Assembly: GCA_026988115.1 (NCBI GenBank)
Contig: JALSLV010000108.1
Location: 84,790-148,789 of the forward strand
Direction of reading: 5' to 3'
Source: Lysobacterales bacterium
GTDB lineage: Bacteria > Pseudomonadota > Gammaproteobacteria > Xanthomonadales > Marinicellaceae
Length of the DNA stretch: 64,000 bases
Each line of letters opens with the position of its first letter. The stretch's first letter is position 1. The notes below the pieces were generated by a model that saw nothing but the letters and a program-made list of their open reading frames with translations, was not told where the DNA came from and did no database searches. The position numbers and the translations under genes are program-made. Positions 1 through 9,432 of this stretch are shown here, in pieces.

Positions 1-254
1 ATCACGCCAAGAGCAAACAATGAGAAACGTCCTAATGCTCCACCTGAGAACATATTAAACATATCAAGAAGTCCACCGCCTTGAGTTTCTAACAAATCAG
101 AAAGTACTTTCGGATTAACTCCTGGCACTGGAATATATGAGCCCAGTCTAAATATAACTAAAGAAACGACTACAAACCATATTCTTGACTTCAATTCAGA
201 AAGGTTATTCTTGTTACCTAACATTTTTTGTACTTGTGCTTGTGATGCTGACAT
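1..254 (-). CDS. secY: SecY protein translocase subunit (N-terminal part, runs off the window)
   Basis: The frame is open from an ATG at 254 to the left edge and gives the first 84 residues of SecY. It shows the cytoplasmic N-terminus, the first transmembrane segment (WFVVVSLVIFRLGSYIPVPG) and the conserved segment around GGGLLDMFNMFSGGALGRFS. SecY is the channel of the SecYEG translocon in the inner membrane. The gene follows rplO with a 9-nt gap, as expected at the end of the spc operon; the partner secE lies at 25.3 kb. The remaining five-sixths of the protein is outside the window. Confidence 0.96.
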   Translation of the reverse strand, partial: MSASQAQVQKMLGNKNNLSELKSRIWFVVVSLVIFRLGSYIPVPGVNPKVLSDLLETQGGGLLDMFNMFSGGALGRFSLFALGV

Positions 255-263
255 AATTTTATA

Positions 264-695
264 TTACTCTACTGATCCACCGGCTTTTTCAATCGCTTCT
301 TTAGCGCCCTTAGTGACTTTAAGTCCAACTACTTTTACTGGTTTGGAAATAGTTCCTGTGTTGATAACTTTTACTTTAGTTACAAAACGTCTGACTAATC
401 CTTTTTCAATCAAAGAAGCCAAATCAACAGTATCAACTTTCATTGACTCTAAGTGATACAAACAAATCTCATCACTGTATTTTGCCATTCTTGAAGCAAA
501 GCCAAATTTTGGAAGTCTTTTTTGCAAAGGCATTTGACCGCCTTCAAAACCAACTTTATGCCAACCACCTGAACGTGATTTCTGACCTTTGTGGCCACGA
601 CCACAGGTTTTTCCTGAGCCCGAACCAATTCCACGACCTACTCTTTTTGCTGCTTTTTTACTACCAGCAGCAGGTTTTATTGTATTTAATTGCAT
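264..695 (-). CDS. rplO: 50S ribosomal protein L15
   Basis: This 143-residue protein binds 23S rRNA late in 50S assembly. It has the typical Gly/Arg/Lys-rich N-terminal extension ([20 protein letters not shown]) followed by KSRSGG and [17 protein letters not shown]. The C-terminal half carries the usual [21 protein letters not shown]. Length matches the family (about 144). It sits between rpmD and secY, the standard spc order, with an ATG start at 695. Confidence 0.98.
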   Translation of the reverse strand: MQLNTIKPAAGSKKAAKRVGRGIGSGSGKTCGRGHKGQKSRSGGWHKVGFEGGQMPLQKRLPKFGFASRMAKYSDEICLYHLESMKVDTVDLASLIEKGLVRRFVTKVKVINTGTISKPVKVVGLKVTKGAKEAIEKAGGSVE

Positions 696-709
696 TGTAA
701 TATCCGCCT

Positions 710-901
710 TTATTTAGTTTCATCAACTGTTAATAAGTGACTCACTTTGTTTATCATACCTCGATTCTGCGGAGTATCAATGACTTCAACAGTGTGGTGC
801 ATTCTGCGCAGGCCTAAACCCTTCACACAGGCTTTATGATTTTTCAAAGCGCCAATAGGACTTTTTGTTAAGGTAACTTTAACTGTATTTATTTTAGCCA
901 T
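710..901 (-). CDS. rpmD: 50S ribosomal protein L30
   Basis: A 63-residue small ribosomal protein of the short bacterial L30 type. Conserved features are [36 protein letters not shown] in consecutive positions from about residue 9. Its ATG (899-901) lies inside the end of rpsE, so the two genes overlap by 8 nt and are probably translationally coupled. Confidence 0.97.
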   Translation of the reverse strand: MAKINTVKVTLTKSPIGALKNHKACVKGLGLRRMHHTVEVIDTPQNRGMINKVSHLLTVDETK

Positions 902-1412
902 GATTTTTCATCACCTCTTCAATTGTTTTGCCTCTTCTTGCTGCAACAGAATCTGGAGAAGTAATATTCTTCAACCCATTAATTGTTGCCCTAACAAGAT
1001 TTTGCGGATTGTTTGATCCTTGAGATTTTGCTAATACATTATGCACACCAACAACATCAAAAACAGCACGCATAGCGCCACCTGCAATAACACCTGTACC
1101 ATCAGATGCTGGTTGCATGTATACTTTTGACCCTGAATGCTTTGCTTTTATTGGATGCCAAAGAGTTCCTTCTTTAAGATCAACACGAATGATATTGTTA
1201 CGTGCTTTGTCCATTGCTTTTTGAATAGCTATTGGCACTTCTTTTGCCTTACCGTAACCAAATCCAATTTTTCCATTTCCATCACCAACTACTGTTAATG
1301 CTGTAAAACTAAATACTCGACCACCTTTTACAACTTTTGATACACGGTTAACCGCTACCAAACGTTCTAATAGACCATCACCTTCATCTTTTCTTCTATC
1401 TACGCTCGCCAT
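894..1412 (-). CDS. rpsE: 30S ribosomal protein S5
   Basis: A 172-residue S5, important for decoding fidelity. The N-terminal double-stranded-RNA-binding-like domain has [21 protein letters not shown] followed by [18 protein letters not shown]. The C-terminal domain carries [19 protein letters not shown] and ends in the RRGKTIEEV segment. Length is close to the E. coli protein (167). It overlaps rpmD by 8 nt and follows rplR after a 57-nt gap in which I see no feature. Confidence 0.98.
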   Translation of the reverse strand: MASVDRRKDEGDGLLERLVAVNRVSKVVKGGRVFSFTALTVVGDGNGKIGFGYGKAKEVPIAIQKAMDKARNNIIRVDLKEGTLWHPIKAKHSGSKVYMQPASDGTGVIAGGAMRAVFDVVGVHNVLAKSQGSNNPQNLVRATINGLKNITSPDSVAARRGKTIEEVMKNHG

Positions 1413-1469
1413 TATTATTTACCTTAATCTTTAATATTTATTTACTGTTTTGACTCAAATCGCGCCAGA

Positions 1470-1829
1470 CTAAATCTCTAGTCCTGCTTCTCTTGCTGCA
1501 TCTGCCAATGCTTTTACTTTACCGTGGTAAAGAAAACCAGATCTATCAAATGCAACTTTATCAATTCCTGCTTTTTTTGCACGTTTAGCAATCGCTTCAC
1601 CAATTATTTTGGCCGCTTCAACATTCTTACCAGAAGCTCCTTTTTTAATTAATTTCTTCTCTAAAGAAGAAGCACTTGCTAATGTTTGTGTTTTATCACC
1701 AGAAAGTATTTGAGCATAAAGATTTTTATCAGTTCTATGAATAGATAACGAAGGAACACCAAGTGTACGAATTTTAGCACGTGCTGTTTTTGCTCTTCTT
1801 AATCTCGCTTTATTTTTAACATTACTCAT
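1470..1829 (-). CDS. rplR: 50S ribosomal protein L18
   Basis: A 119-residue 5S-rRNA-binding protein. It shows the basic N-terminus ([16 protein letters not shown]), the central [14 protein letters not shown] strand, and the C-terminal [26 protein letters not shown] signature typical of L18. It sits between rplF and rpsE as in the canonical spc operon, and its length equals the usual 117-120. Confidence 0.98.
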   Translation of the reverse strand: MSNVKNKARLRRAKTARAKIRTLGVPSLSIHRTDKNLYAQILSGDKTQTLASASSLEKKLIKKGASGKNVEAAKIIGEAIAKRAKKAGIDKVAFDRSGFLYHGKVKALADAAREAGLEI

Positions 1830-1854
1830 TTTTTTTACTCAAATTTAATTGTTA

Positions 1855-2385
1855 TTAAGCTTTCTTAGCTTCTTTTCTAAATACTCTTTCATCTGCATAT
1901 TTCACGCCCTTTCCTTTATAAGGCTCAGGTGGTCTATACGCTCTAATTTCTGCACAGACTTGACCAACTTGCTGTTTATCAATTCCTGAAACATCAATTT
2001 CTGTTTGATTTTTTGCCACTTCAAATGTAATTCCTTCTGGAGCCTTATAAACAACATCGTGAGAAAAACCTAAAGCTAACTTTAAATCTTTACCTTGAAG
2101 AGTGGCTCTGTAACCAACGCCAACTAACAACATTTTCTTTGTATAACCCTGAGTTACACCGATAACAATATTATTAACTAATGAACGCATTGTGCCAGTA
2201 ATTGGCATAGATGCGTCGTTTTTTGGACTAAACAACAATGAACCATCTTCTTCTTTAATAGCCACATTTTCATTTAATATAATTGAACCCGTTCCTTTTG
2301 GCCCTTTAATTGTAACATTTTGACCCTTAATATCAACGGTCACACCAGAAGCGATAGTAACTGGATTTTTTGCAATTCTAGACAT
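1855..2385 (-). CDS. rplF: 50S ribosomal protein L6
   Basis: A 176-residue protein made of two similar L6 folds. It starts MSRIAKNPVTI and ends with the rRNA-binding signature EIRAYRPPEPYKGKGVKY, as in E. coli L6 (177 residues). It follows rpsH by 14 nt and precedes rplR by 25 nt, in spc order. Confidence 0.98.
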   Translation of the reverse strand: MSRIAKNPVTIASGVTVDIKGQNVTIKGPKGTGSIILNENVAIKEEDGSLLFSPKNDASMPITGTMRSLVNNIVIGVTQGYTKKMLLVGVGYRATLQGKDLKLALGFSHDVVYKAPEGITFEVAKNQTEIDVSGIDKQQVGQVCAEIRAYRPPEPYKGKGVKYADERVFRKEAKKA

Positions 2386-2399
2386 ACTATTCTCCTATC

Positions 2400-2807
2400 C
2401 TATTTAACTATACAGATGACTTCGCCACCGATACCAGCTTCTCGAGCTTCAAAATCTGTCAATAAACCTTTTGAAGTTGAAATAATAGCAGTACCGAATC
2501 CTGCATCAATTTTTGGTAACTCACTTTTACCTTTATACAATCTTAAACCAGGCTTAGAAGCACGATTTATGTATTCAATCACAGGCTTTCCTTGGTAATA
2601 TTTCAAGTTAACTTGTATTTGCGGGTGTCCAGTGGAACTGTCTTCTCCATTAATCAATGCAAAAGATTGGATATACCCTTCCTTTTGCAATACTGAACAT
2701 AGGCTTTTCTTAATTTTTGAAGCTGGAATCATAACTGATTTCTTAGCTACCATTTGTGCATTTCTTATGCGTGTTAGCATATCTGCAATTGGATCTGTCA
2801 TACTCAT
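2400..2807 (-). CDS. rpsH: 30S ribosomal protein S8
   Basis: A 135-residue S8, which binds the central domain of 16S rRNA; in E. coli it is also the translational repressor of the spc operon. It starts MSMTDPIADMLTRIRNAQ and ends with STSKGLLTDFEAREAGIGGEV. It is about five residues longer than E. coli S8 because of a loop around residues 47-57 (INGEDSSTGHP). I did not detect an S8-like feedback site near rplE, but could not fold the RNA. Confidence 0.98.
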   Translation of the reverse strand: MSMTDPIADMLTRIRNAQMVAKKSVMIPASKIKKSLCSVLQKEGYIQSFALINGEDSSTGHPQIQVNLKYYQGKPVIEYINRASKPGLRLYKGKSELPKIDAGFGTAIISTSKGLLTDFEAREAGIGGEVICIVK

Positions 2808-2833
2808 AATCTTTTTCCTAATCTATTAGCAGC

Positions 2834-3139
2834 TTACCAGCTCGCTTTTTTCAAGCCAGGGATATCGCCACGCATTGCAGCTTCTCTGAACTGTGTTTTA
2901 CTTAAACCAAACTTACGGTAATAACCACGAGGCCTACCTGAAAGCTTACATCTATTTCTTTGTCTTGAAGGAGAAGAATTTCTTGGCAACTTTTGCAACT
3001 TAACATAAGCATCCATCATGTCTTCAAATGAAGTTTCTGGATTTGTGATAATTGCTTTTATTCCCGCTCTTTTCTTAGCGTATTTTGCTACAATTTTTGT
3101 TCTTTTCAAATCTCTTTGAATCATTGATTCTTTAGCCAT
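2834..3139 (-). CDS. rpsN: 30S ribosomal protein S14 (zinc-free type)
   Basis: A 101-residue long-form S14 without the CxxC zinc ligands of the short form. It contains the conserved [20 protein letters not shown] and [20 protein letters not shown] segments and ends with a conserved KASW. It lies between rplE and rpsH, in spc order. Confidence 0.98.
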   Translation of the reverse strand: MAKESMIQRDLKRTKIVAKYAKKRAGIKAIITNPETSFEDMMDAYVKLQKLPRNSSPSRQRNRCKLSGRPRGYYRKFGLSKTQFREAAMRGDIPGLKKASW

Positions 3140-3148
3140 AACTCTTCT

Positions 3149-3691
3149 CTATTTATTCTTAAAGGGAAAACTAAAAGCAGCCAATAATGCTTTTGCTTCT
3201 TTATCACTTTTTGCAGTAGTAACAAAAGTAATGTCCATACCACGAATCGTGTCTATTTTATCGTATTCAATTTCTGGGAATATAATCTGTTCTTTAATAC
3301 CCATTGAATAGTTTCCACGACCATCAAAAGACTTTGCATTTAATCCACGAAAATCTCTGATTCTTGGAATAGAAATATTGACCAATCTATCAAAAAATTC
3401 ATACATTTTATTGCGTCTTAAAGTCACCTTACAACCAATTGGCCAGCCATCACGGATTTTAAATCCGGCAACGGATTTTTTTGCATAAGTCACCAAGGCT
3501 TTTTGCCCAGCAATCTTTTCCATGTCACCAGTGGCATTTACCATGATTTTTTTATTACCAACGGCCTCACCAACACCCATATTTAAACCAATCTTAACAA
3601 GTTTGGGAACTTCCATAACATTTTTGTAACCGAATTCTTTCATCATCAAAGGAATTACAGTCTCTTTATAATATGTTTCTAATCTAGTCAT
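3149..3691 (-). CDS. rplE: 50S ribosomal protein L5
   Basis: A 180-residue L5 that contacts 5S rRNA in the central protuberance. Conserved segments are [34 protein letters not shown], and the C-terminal [18 protein letters not shown]. Length equals the E. coli protein (179). It follows rplX with a 13-nt gap. Confidence 0.98.
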   Translation of the reverse strand: MTRLETYYKETVIPLMMKEFGYKNVMEVPKLVKIGLNMGVGEAVGNKKIMVNATGDMEKIAGQKALVTYAKKSVAGFKIRDGWPIGCKVTLRRNKMYEFFDRLVNISIPRIRDFRGLNAKSFDGRGNYSMGIKEQIIFPEIEYDKIDTIRGMDITFVTTAKSDKEAKALLAAFSFPFKNK

Positions 3692-3704
3692 AATATCACT
3701 CTAC

Positions 3705-4025
3705 TTATGCGTCAACCGCTTCGCCATTTGAACGAAACACTCTAATTTTTTTGCCATCTTTAAGAGTTTTAAAACTAACTTTATCGCCTTTACCAGTAGC
3801 ATTGTTAAATAACATTACATTGGATACATGAATTGGCGCCTCTTTAGAAATAATTCCACTTGGCTTTTCAGGATTATTTGGGTCAACTTTGACATGCTTC
3901 TTAATCATGTTAACGTTGTCCACAAGCAATCTCCCATCTTTTAATACAGATAATACTGAACCACGAGTCCCTTTTGAGCGTCCCGCAATCACTATTACTT
4001 CATCACCTTTTTTAATTCGATTCAT
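3705..4025 (-). CDS. rplX: 50S ribosomal protein L24
   Basis: A 106-residue L24, an assembly initiator for the 50S subunit. The KOW motif is visible at residues 3-30 (IKKGDEVIVIAGRSKGTRG), followed by a lysine-rich central part. It lies between rplN and rplE with gaps of 10 and 13 nt. Confidence 0.97.
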   Translation of the reverse strand: MNRIKKGDEVIVIAGRSKGTRGSVLSVLKDGRLLVDNVNMIKKHVKVDPNNPEKPSGIISKEAPIHVSNVMLFNNATGKGDKVSFKTLKDGKKIRVFRSNGEAVDA

Positions 4026-4035
4026 TTTCTTACTC

Positions 4036-4404
4036 TTATAATACTTCAGGAGCTAATGAAATAATTTTCATAAACTTTTCTGAACGAAGTTCTCGGGTTA
4101 CAGGGCCAAATATACGTGTTCCAATTGGCTCTAGCTTACTATTTAACATAACTACAGCATTGCCATCAAAACGAATCAAAGATCCATCTGGACGTCTAAC
4201 ACCTTTACGTGTTCTAACAACAACCGCATTATAAACCTCACCTTTCTTTACTTTTCCGCGTGGAATGGCGTGTTTTACGGTTACTTTAATAATGTCACCA
4301 ATACCAGCATATCTTCTTTTAGATCCACCTAGTACTTTGATACACATCACTTCTTTAGCACCGCTGTTATCAGCTGCGCTTAATCTACTTTGCATTTGAA
4401 TCAT
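4036..4404 (-). CDS. rplN: 50S ribosomal protein L14
   Basis: A 122-residue protein starting [20 protein letters not shown], the conserved L14 N-terminus, and ending [12 protein letters not shown]. The central [20 protein letters not shown] segment is the L14 signature. In E. coli this is the first gene of the spc operon; here it simply follows rpsQ by 33 nt, and I see no clear promoter in that short gap. Confidence 0.98.
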   Translation of the reverse strand: MIQMQSRLSAADNSGAKEVMCIKVLGGSKRRYAGIGDIIKVTVKHAIPRGKVKKGEVYNAVVVRTRKGVRRPDGSLIRFDGNAVVMLNSKLEPIGTRIFGPVTRELRSEKFMKIISLAPEVL

Positions 4405-4437
4405 GGTTTATACCTCTTTAATTTAATGCCTAAGCAC

Positions 4438-4698
4438 TTATTGTGCAGCGTTGACTAAGCCAACAACTTTCCATGATTTAGTTTTTGAGTATGGACGAGT
4501 TTCAGTAATTTTTACTTTATCACCCATTTTAAAACCATTCTCTTCATCATGTGCATGAATTTTACTTGAACGTTTGATGTATTTTCCATAAATTGGATGT
4601 TTCTCTTTTCGTTCAATTAATACAGTAACCGTCTTATCCATCTTGTCACTAACGACAACACCTTGCTTAGTACGCAATATTTCTTTTTCAGTAGTCAT
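4438..4698 (-). CDS. rpsQ: 30S ribosomal protein S17
   Basis: An 86-residue S17, a primary 16S-rRNA-binding protein. It contains [19 protein letters not shown] and [19 protein letters not shown], both family signatures. Its ATG shares one base with the rpmC stop (TAATG), which indicates translational coupling. Confidence 0.98.
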   Translation of the reverse strand: MTTEKEILRTKQGVVVSDKMDKTVTVLIERKEKHPIYGKYIKRSSKIHAHDEENGFKMGDKVKITETRPYSKTKSWKVVGLVNAAQ

Positions 4699-4910
4699 TA
4701 TTTGTTTCCTGCGTTGTTCAATTCAAGCTCTTTCTGCTTTATTATTGTCTTAGCTCTAGCAATATCACGCCTAACTTCTCTTAAAACATTTGTTTTTGTT
4801 AGTTGCCCATTACCTCTTGCCATTCTTAAATCAAACTGAGTTTTCAACAATTCTGTTAATGTCTCTTTTAATTCTGCTGGCTTTTTACTTTTCATTTCTT
4901 TAGCATTCAT
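4698..4910 (-). CDS. rpmC: 50S ribosomal protein L29
   Basis: A 70-residue, highly charged two-helix protein located near the peptide exit tunnel. It contains the family pattern [17 protein letters not shown] followed by [12 protein letters not shown]. The stop overlaps the rpsQ start by one base, and the start directly abuts the rplP stop with no gap. Confidence 0.97.
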   Translation of the reverse strand: MNAKEMKSKKPAELKETLTELLKTQFDLRMARGNGQLTKTNVLREVRRDIARAKTIIKQKELELNNAGNK

Positions 4911-5324
4911 TTACATCACCGTTCTTTTAACAAATGTTGTACTAAACGGGAATTTAGCAGCCGCTTTTGCAAATGCAGCCTGAGCCACTTCTTCTGCAAC
5001 GCCCTGAATCTCGTATATCACTCGACCTGGTTTAATAACCGCAGCCCAATACTCAACATTACCTTTACCTTTACCCATACGAACCTCAACAGGTTTTGCT
5101 GTTATTGGTTTGTCTGGAAATACTCTTATCCATAATTTACCACCACGACGAACGTGACGGGTAATGGCTCTACGTCCAGCTTCGATCTGTCTAGCTGTCA
5201 TAAAACCTCTACCAGTAGCTTTAAGACCGAATTCGCCAAAGCTTACTTTATTACCTGCATGCGCAAGACCGCGATTACGACCTTTTTGCTGCTTTCTAAA
5301 TTTTGTTCTTTTTGGTTGCAGCAT
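4911..5324 (-). CDS. rplP: 50S ribosomal protein L16
   Basis: A 137-residue L16 that helps organise the A site. It begins [20 protein letters not shown] and contains [20 protein letters not shown] and [20 protein letters not shown]. Length equals E. coli L16 (136). It follows rpsC by 3 nt and directly precedes rpmC. Confidence 0.98.
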   Translation of the reverse strand: MLQPKRTKFRKQQKGRNRGLAHAGNKVSFGEFGLKATGRGFMTARQIEAGRRAITRHVRRGGKLWIRVFPDKPITAKPVEVRMGKGKGNVEYWAAVIKPGRVIYEIQGVAEEVAQAAFAKAAAKFPFSTTFVKRTVM

Positions 5325-5327
5325 TTG

Positions 5328-6005
5328 TTATCTCCGTTTCTTACCTTGTTGTTTCTTTTGTTCTTGAGAAGCATGTAAGTCAAAAACATCACCTTTATAA
5401 ACCCACACTTTAATACCTAGAACACCATAAGTTGTATAAGCCTTACCCATTGCATAATCGATATTAGCTCTGAATGTATGCAAAGGCACTCGTCCTTCTC
5501 TATACCATTCAGTTCTTGCAATCTCGGCACCGTTTAAACGACCAGCTACGGCAACTCGAATACCAAGAGCTCCAAGTCTCATTGCACTACCGACTGCACG
5601 CTTCATGGCGCGACGGAACATAATACGCCTTTCTAGCTGAGATGCAATACCTTGAGCTATTAAATCTGCATCTAATTCAGGTTTTCTGATTTCGGCAACA
5701 TTAATGTTAGTTGGAACACCCATCATTTTTGATACAGTTTTCTTTAAACGTTCAATATCTTCGCCTTTTTTACCGATAACAATACCCGGTCTTGCCGTAT
5801 GAATTGTAACCCGAGCATTGTTTGCAGGGCGATCAATTTCAATTTGACTAACTGAAGCATTTGCTAATTCTTTTCTTAAGTATTTTCTGACTTTAATATC
5901 CTTAATCAATTGATCTGCAAAAACTTCTTTTTCTGCATACCAAGTTGCATTCCAAGGCTTCGATATACCTAGTCTAATTCCAATTGGATGTACTTTTTGA
6001 CCCAT
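5328..6005 (-). CDS. rpsC: 30S ribosomal protein S3
   Basis: A 225-residue S3 with a KH domain near residues 40-110 ([18 protein letters not shown], the GxxG loop) and the C-terminal S3 domain with [20 protein letters not shown] and [20 protein letters not shown]. The C-terminus is short and basic ([12 protein letters not shown]). S3 forms part of the mRNA entry helicase. It lies between rplV and rplP in S10-operon order. Confidence 0.98.
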   Translation of the reverse strand: MGQKVHPIGIRLGISKPWNATWYAEKEVFADQLIKDIKVRKYLRKELANASVSQIEIDRPANNARVTIHTARPGIVIGKKGEDIERLKKTVSKMMGVPTNINVAEIRKPELDADLIAQGIASQLERRIMFRRAMKRAVGSAMRLGALGIRVAVAGRLNGAEIARTEWYREGRVPLHTFRANIDYAMGKAYTTYGVLGIKVWVYKGDVFDLHASQEQKKQQGKKRR

Positions 6006-6015
6006 AATATTACCT

Positions 6016-6351
6016 TTATGATGCTTCAGCCACTTTCACAGTGATATGGCTGGTTCTTTTTAATATTCTTGTTCCCCTTCCTTTTGCACGTGCTCTTCCA
6101 CGCTTCAAAGTTGGGCCTTCATCTACTGTGATAGTGCTAATGATTAACTCATCAACATCCAGTCCTTCATTATGTTCTGCATTTGCAATCGCCGACATCA
6201 ATACTTTCTTGATTAAATGTGCTGCTTTTTTAGGGCTGAAAGACAATAATTGTTCAGCTTTTTCTACCTGCATGCCGCGCACTTGGTTTGCTACTAACCG
6301 CACCTTTTGTGCCGATATTGCAGCTCTGTTATGTTTTGCTGTAATTTCCAT
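6016..6351 (-). CDS. rplV: 50S ribosomal protein L22
   Basis: L22 lines the peptide exit tunnel. I chose the ATG at 6351 ([20 protein letters not shown], 111 residues), because it is preceded at good spacing by AGGTGA and gives the E. coli length (110). In-frame GTG at 6360 and ATG at 6357 lie within or against that Shine-Dalgarno site. The tunnel hairpin is in the C-terminal half ([19 protein letters not shown]). It is flanked by rpsS and rpsC. Confidence 0.97.
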   Translation of the reverse strand: MEITAKHNRAAISAQKVRLVANQVRGMQVEKAEQLLSFSPKKAAHLIKKVLMSAIANAEHNEGLDVDELIISTITVDEGPTLKRGRARAKGRGTRILKRTSHITVKVAEAS

Positions 6352-6366
6352 ACTCATCACCTATAA

Positions 6367-6636
6367 TTATGATTTTTTATCAGCCTGATGGCCTTTAAAA
6401 GTTCTTGTTGGCGAAAACTCACCCAATTTATGGCCGACCATTTCTTCAGAAATTAGTACAGGAACATGCTGTCTACCATTGTGTACAGCGATTGTTAATC
6501 CAACCATTTCCGGCAATATCATTGACCTACGTGACCAGGTTTGAATTGGTCTTTTGTTATTTTCCTCAACAGCCTTGAGTACTTTCTTCATTAAATGATG
6601 GTCTACGTGAGGACCTTTTTTTAGAGAACGTGGCAT
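6367..6636 (-). CDS. rpsS: 30S ribosomal protein S19
   Basis: An 89-residue S19 in the 30S head. It starts [19 protein letters not shown] and carries the signature [20 protein letters not shown] followed by [15 protein letters not shown]. Length is close to E. coli (92). It follows rplB by 10 nt. Confidence 0.98.
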   Translation of the reverse strand: MPRSLKKGPHVDHHLMKKVLKAVEENNKRPIQTWSRRSMILPEMVGLTIAVHNGRQHVPVLISEEMVGHKLGEFSPTRTFKGHQADKKS

Positions 6637-6646
6637 ATCTATTTAC

Positions 6647-7474
6647 CTATTTTTTGTTTCTACGACGTACAATATACTGATCTGTACGCTTGTTTTTACG
6701 AGTCTTATAACCCTTAGTTTTCATACCCCAAGGAGTTACAGGGTGACGACCACCAGAAGTACGACCTTCACCACCACCATGTGGATGGTCTACTGGATTC
6801 ATGGCAACACCACGAACAGTCGGTCTAACACCTCTCCAGCGACTAGCGCCAGCTTTACCTAATTTTTCAAGGTTATGCTCACCATTTGATACTTCTCCTA
6901 GCGTTGCTTTACACGCAGCAGGAACTTTACGCATCTCACCAGATCTCAATCTAAGTGTTGCATACATTCCAGCACGAGCAACCAACTGCACATTTGCACC
7001 CGCTGAACGAGCTATTTGTGCGCCTTTTCCTGGCTTCATTTCAATACAATGAACAACAGAACCTAAAGGTATATTGCTCAAAGGCAATGCATTACCTGGT
7101 TTAATTGGTGCATTGTTACCTGACTGTACAGACATACCCGCTTCCAATCCTTTTGGTGCAATGATATAACGTCTTTCACCATCTGCATAACAAATTAATG
7201 CAATATAGGCTGTACGATTTGGATCGTATTCAATGCGTTCTACATTGGCTACAATTCCATCTTTATTTCGTTTAAAGTCAACGATTCTATAACGTTGCTT
7301 ATGACCACCACCAATATGACGTGTAGTGATTCTGCCGTTATTATTTCTACCGCCAGTTTTTGATTTTTTTTCAACTAACGCCTCATGAGGACCGCCTTTA
7401 TAAAGACCATCTCTCTTAACTCTTACCGTGCCTCTTCGGCCTGGGGAAGTTGGTTTTAATACGATTAATGCCAT
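6647..7474 (-). CDS. rplB: 50S ribosomal protein L2
   Basis: A 275-residue L2, needed for the peptidyltransferase centre and subunit joining. The N-terminal OB fold has [20 protein letters not shown] followed by [17 protein letters not shown]. The C-terminal domain carries [20 protein letters not shown] and GGGEGR, including the conserved histidine next to the active centre. Length matches the family (273-277). Confidence 0.99.
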   Translation of the reverse strand: MALIVLKPTSPGRRGTVRVKRDGLYKGGPHEALVEKKSKTGGRNNNGRITTRHIGGGHKQRYRIVDFKRNKDGIVANVERIEYDPNRTAYIALICYADGERRYIIAPKGLEAGMSVQSGNNAPIKPGNALPLSNIPLGSVVHCIEMKPGKGAQIARSAGANVQLVARAGMYATLRLRSGEMRKVPAACKATLGEVSNGEHNLEKLGKAGASRWRGVRPTVRGVAMNPVDHPHGGGEGRTSGGRHPVTPWGMKTKGYKTRKNKRTDQYIVRRRNKK

Positions 7475-7487
7475 GATTATCTCCTAA

Positions 7488-7784
7488 TTATTCCGCAGTA
7501 CCAAAGTCAATTAATTGACCTGATTGAACCTTAACATAGGCTTTTTTCCAATCTGGACGTTTGCCTGGCTTTCCTTTAAATGATTTAGTTTTACCTTTAA
7601 CATTTAAAATTTGTACGTTTTCAACATTTACTGAGAAAAGCTTCTCTATCGCTGCTTTTACCTGCTGCTTACTTGAAGTCACTGCAACTTGAAAAACATA
7701 TTGATTTGATTGTTCACCCACTCGATTACTCTTTTCAGATATAATTGGCGCCAATACTGTTGTGTATAAGTTGTTCAAACTCAT
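7488..7784 (-). CDS. rplW: 50S ribosomal protein L23
   Basis: A 98-residue L23, the docking site for trigger factor and SRP at the tunnel exit. I chose the ATG at 7784, because it overlaps the rplD stop as ATGA and has AGGAG eight bases upstream; an in-frame GTG at 7793 would lie on that site. Conserved features are APIISEKSNR, the VNVENVQILNVKGKTKSFKG segment, and KKAYVKV. Confidence 0.97.
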   Translation of the reverse strand: MSLNNLYTTVLAPIISEKSNRVGEQSNQYVFQVAVTSSKQQVKAAIEKLFSVNVENVQILNVKGKTKSFKGKPGKRPDWKKAYVKVQSGQLIDFGTAE

Positions 7785-8386
7785 GATAACCACTCCTGTA
7801 CTTTTTCTGCAGCCGCTGCTGTCATAATAACTTTTTCAGAAGACACTAATGATACAGGATCAAGTGATCTAACATCAGTAACATATATATTTGGAATGTT
7901 ACGTGTTGCCAACACTAGTTCAGATGTAATCTCATCAACTACAATTGTTCCCTTTGTCATTTTATGTTTAGCTAAAAATTTAATCGCTTCTTTAGTTTTG
8001 CCTTCTTTGATAGAAATACTGTTTACGAAGACCATTCGTTCTGAACGAGTCAATTCTGAAATAATTGATTTCATGCCAGCTCTATACATTTTTTTATTAA
8101 CTTTTTGAGAGTGATCTCTTGGTGCTGCTGCGAAAGTCTTACCACCACCAACCCAAATAGGGCTTCTGATTGTCCCTGCACGCGCACGACCAGTTCCTTT
8201 TTGTTTAAAAGGTTTTTTGCCGCCACCTCTAACTGCTGAACGATTTTTTTGTGCTTTTGTTCCAGCACGACCACCAGCCAAGAATGCTGTTACAACTTGG
8301 TGAACCAAGCTCTCAGAATAATCTCTGTTGAAAACTTCATCAGAAACTTCAACATTAGCTTTTTTACCTGCTACTTTAATTTCCAT
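7781..8386 (-). CDS. rplD: 50S ribosomal protein L4
   Basis: A 201-residue L4; in E. coli it also represses its own S10 operon. The extended loop is visible (RAGTKAQKNRSAVRGGGKKP, then QKGTGRARAGTIRSPIWVGG). I prefer the ATG at 8386 over the ATG at 8389, because AAGGAG then lies six bases upstream and the length equals E. coli (201). The stop overlaps the rplW start by 4 nt. I saw no recognisable E. coli-type S10 leader upstream of rpsJ. Confidence 0.97.
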   Translation of the reverse strand: MEIKVAGKKANVEVSDEVFNRDYSESLVHQVVTAFLAGGRAGTKAQKNRSAVRGGGKKPFKQKGTGRARAGTIRSPIWVGGGKTFAAAPRDHSQKVNKKMYRAGMKSIISELTRSERMVFVNSISIKEGKTKEAIKFLAKHKMTKGTIVVDEITSELVLATRNIPNIYVTDVRSLDPVSLVSSEKVIMTAAAAEKVQEWLS

Positions 8387-8396
8387 CATAGTCTCC

Positions 8397-9023
8397 TTAA
8401 GCTTTGACAGCTGGTTTAATGATTACTCTTGAATTTTTAGCACCTGGAACAGCGCCTTTAATAAGTAGCAAACCTTTTTCAGCATCTACTCTTACTATTT
8501 CAAGATTTTGAGTCGTAACATTTCTGTCACCCATGTGTCCTGCCATTTTTTTACCTTTAAATACTCGTCCAGGCGTTTGACATTGCCCGATGGAACCTGG
8601 TGCTCTATGAGAAACAGAGTTACCATGGGTGGCATCTTGCATTTGGAAGTTGTAACGCTTAATTACCCCTTGAAAACCTTTACCTTTAGAACGACCAGTA
8701 ACATCTACTTTCTGTCCTGCTTCAAACATATTGACATCTAATTTAGTCCCAACTTCTTGAGCTTCGTCTGTTCTAAATTCCATAACGTCTTTACCTGCTT
8801 CAACACCTGCTTTCGCAAAATGTCCCGCTAAAGGCTTGCTTACTTTAGATGCTTTTAAAGCACCAGTTGAAACTTGAATGGCACTATAACCATCAATTTC
8901 TAATGTCTTGACCTGTGATACAATGTTATCTGCAATACTAACAACAGTAACTGGAGTCGAATTTCCTTCATCAGAAAACACTCTTGTCATACCTACTTTT
9001 TGTCCGATAAGTCCGATAGTCAT
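8397..9023 (-). CDS. rplC: 50S ribosomal protein L3
   Basis: A 208-residue L3, one of the earliest 50S assembly proteins. It starts [20 protein letters not shown] and contains the loop reaching toward the peptidyltransferase centre: [20 protein letters not shown], then [15 protein letters not shown] and [19 protein letters not shown]. The glutamine in the [10 protein letters not shown] segment is at the position methylated by PrmB in E. coli. Confidence 0.98.
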   Translation of the reverse strand: MTIGLIGQKVGMTRVFSDEGNSTPVTVVSIADNIVSQVKTLEIDGYSAIQVSTGALKASKVSKPLAGHFAKAGVEAGKDVMEFRTDEAQEVGTKLDVNMFEAGQKVDVTGRSKGKGFQGVIKRYNFQMQDATHGNSVSHRAPGSIGQCQTPGRVFKGKKMAGHMGDRNVTTQNLEIVRVDAEKGLLLIKGAVPGAKNSRVIIKPAVKA

Positions 9024-9035
9024 TTCCTATACTCC

Positions 9036-9347
9036 TTAAGATAGTTGGATTTGAACGTCGACACCTGCTGCTAAATCTAATTTCATTAGCGCATCGACTG
9101 TCTTGTCATTTGGATCCACAATATCAACAAGACGTTTATGTGTGCGTATCTCATATTGATCACGCGCATCTTTGTTTACATGTGGAGATGTTAACACTGT
9201 ATAACGCTCAATACGTGTCGGTAAAGGAATTGGCCCTTTAACCTGAGCACCTGTGCGCTTTGCAGTATCTACGATTCTTCCAGCTGATTGATCAATTAAT
9301 TTGTGATCAAACGCTTTTAATCTAATTCTAATTTTCTGTTCGGCCAT
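9036..9347 (-). CDS. rpsJ: 30S ribosomal protein S10 / NusE
   Basis: A 103-residue S10, which also acts as antitermination factor NusE. I start it at the ATG at 9347 ([20 protein letters not shown]), eight bases after AGAGG; this gives the exact E. coli length. Conserved parts are [20 protein letters not shown] and [14 protein letters not shown]. It is the first gene of the S10 block and comes directly after tuf, with a strong hairpin between them. Confidence 0.98.
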   Translation of the reverse strand: MAEQKIRIRLKAFDHKLIDQSAGRIVDTAKRTGAQVKGPIPLPTRIERYTVLTSPHVNKDARDQYEIRTHKRLVDIVDPNDKTVDALMKLDLAAGVDVQIQLS

Positions 9348-9368
9348 TACCGTCGCCTCTGTAGTTTT

Positions 9369-9391
9369 GTGCACAACTTCTCGTTGTGCAC
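9369..9391 (-). promoter_or_regulatory. Perfect 9-bp hairpin in the tuf-rpsJ spacer
   Basis: GTGCACAAC and GTTGTGCAC form a perfect stem with a 5-base loop. On the transcribed strand it lies 22 nt upstream of the rpsJ start, just before the Shine-Dalgarno site AGAGG. No U-run follows it in the sense direction, so it is probably not a simple terminator. It could be an mRNA-processing or translation-control hairpin between the str and S10 parts of the block. Confidence 0.6.
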
Positions 9392-9432
9392 ACTATTTTA
9401 ATTAATAATTCTTTTTATTCTATTGCTAATTT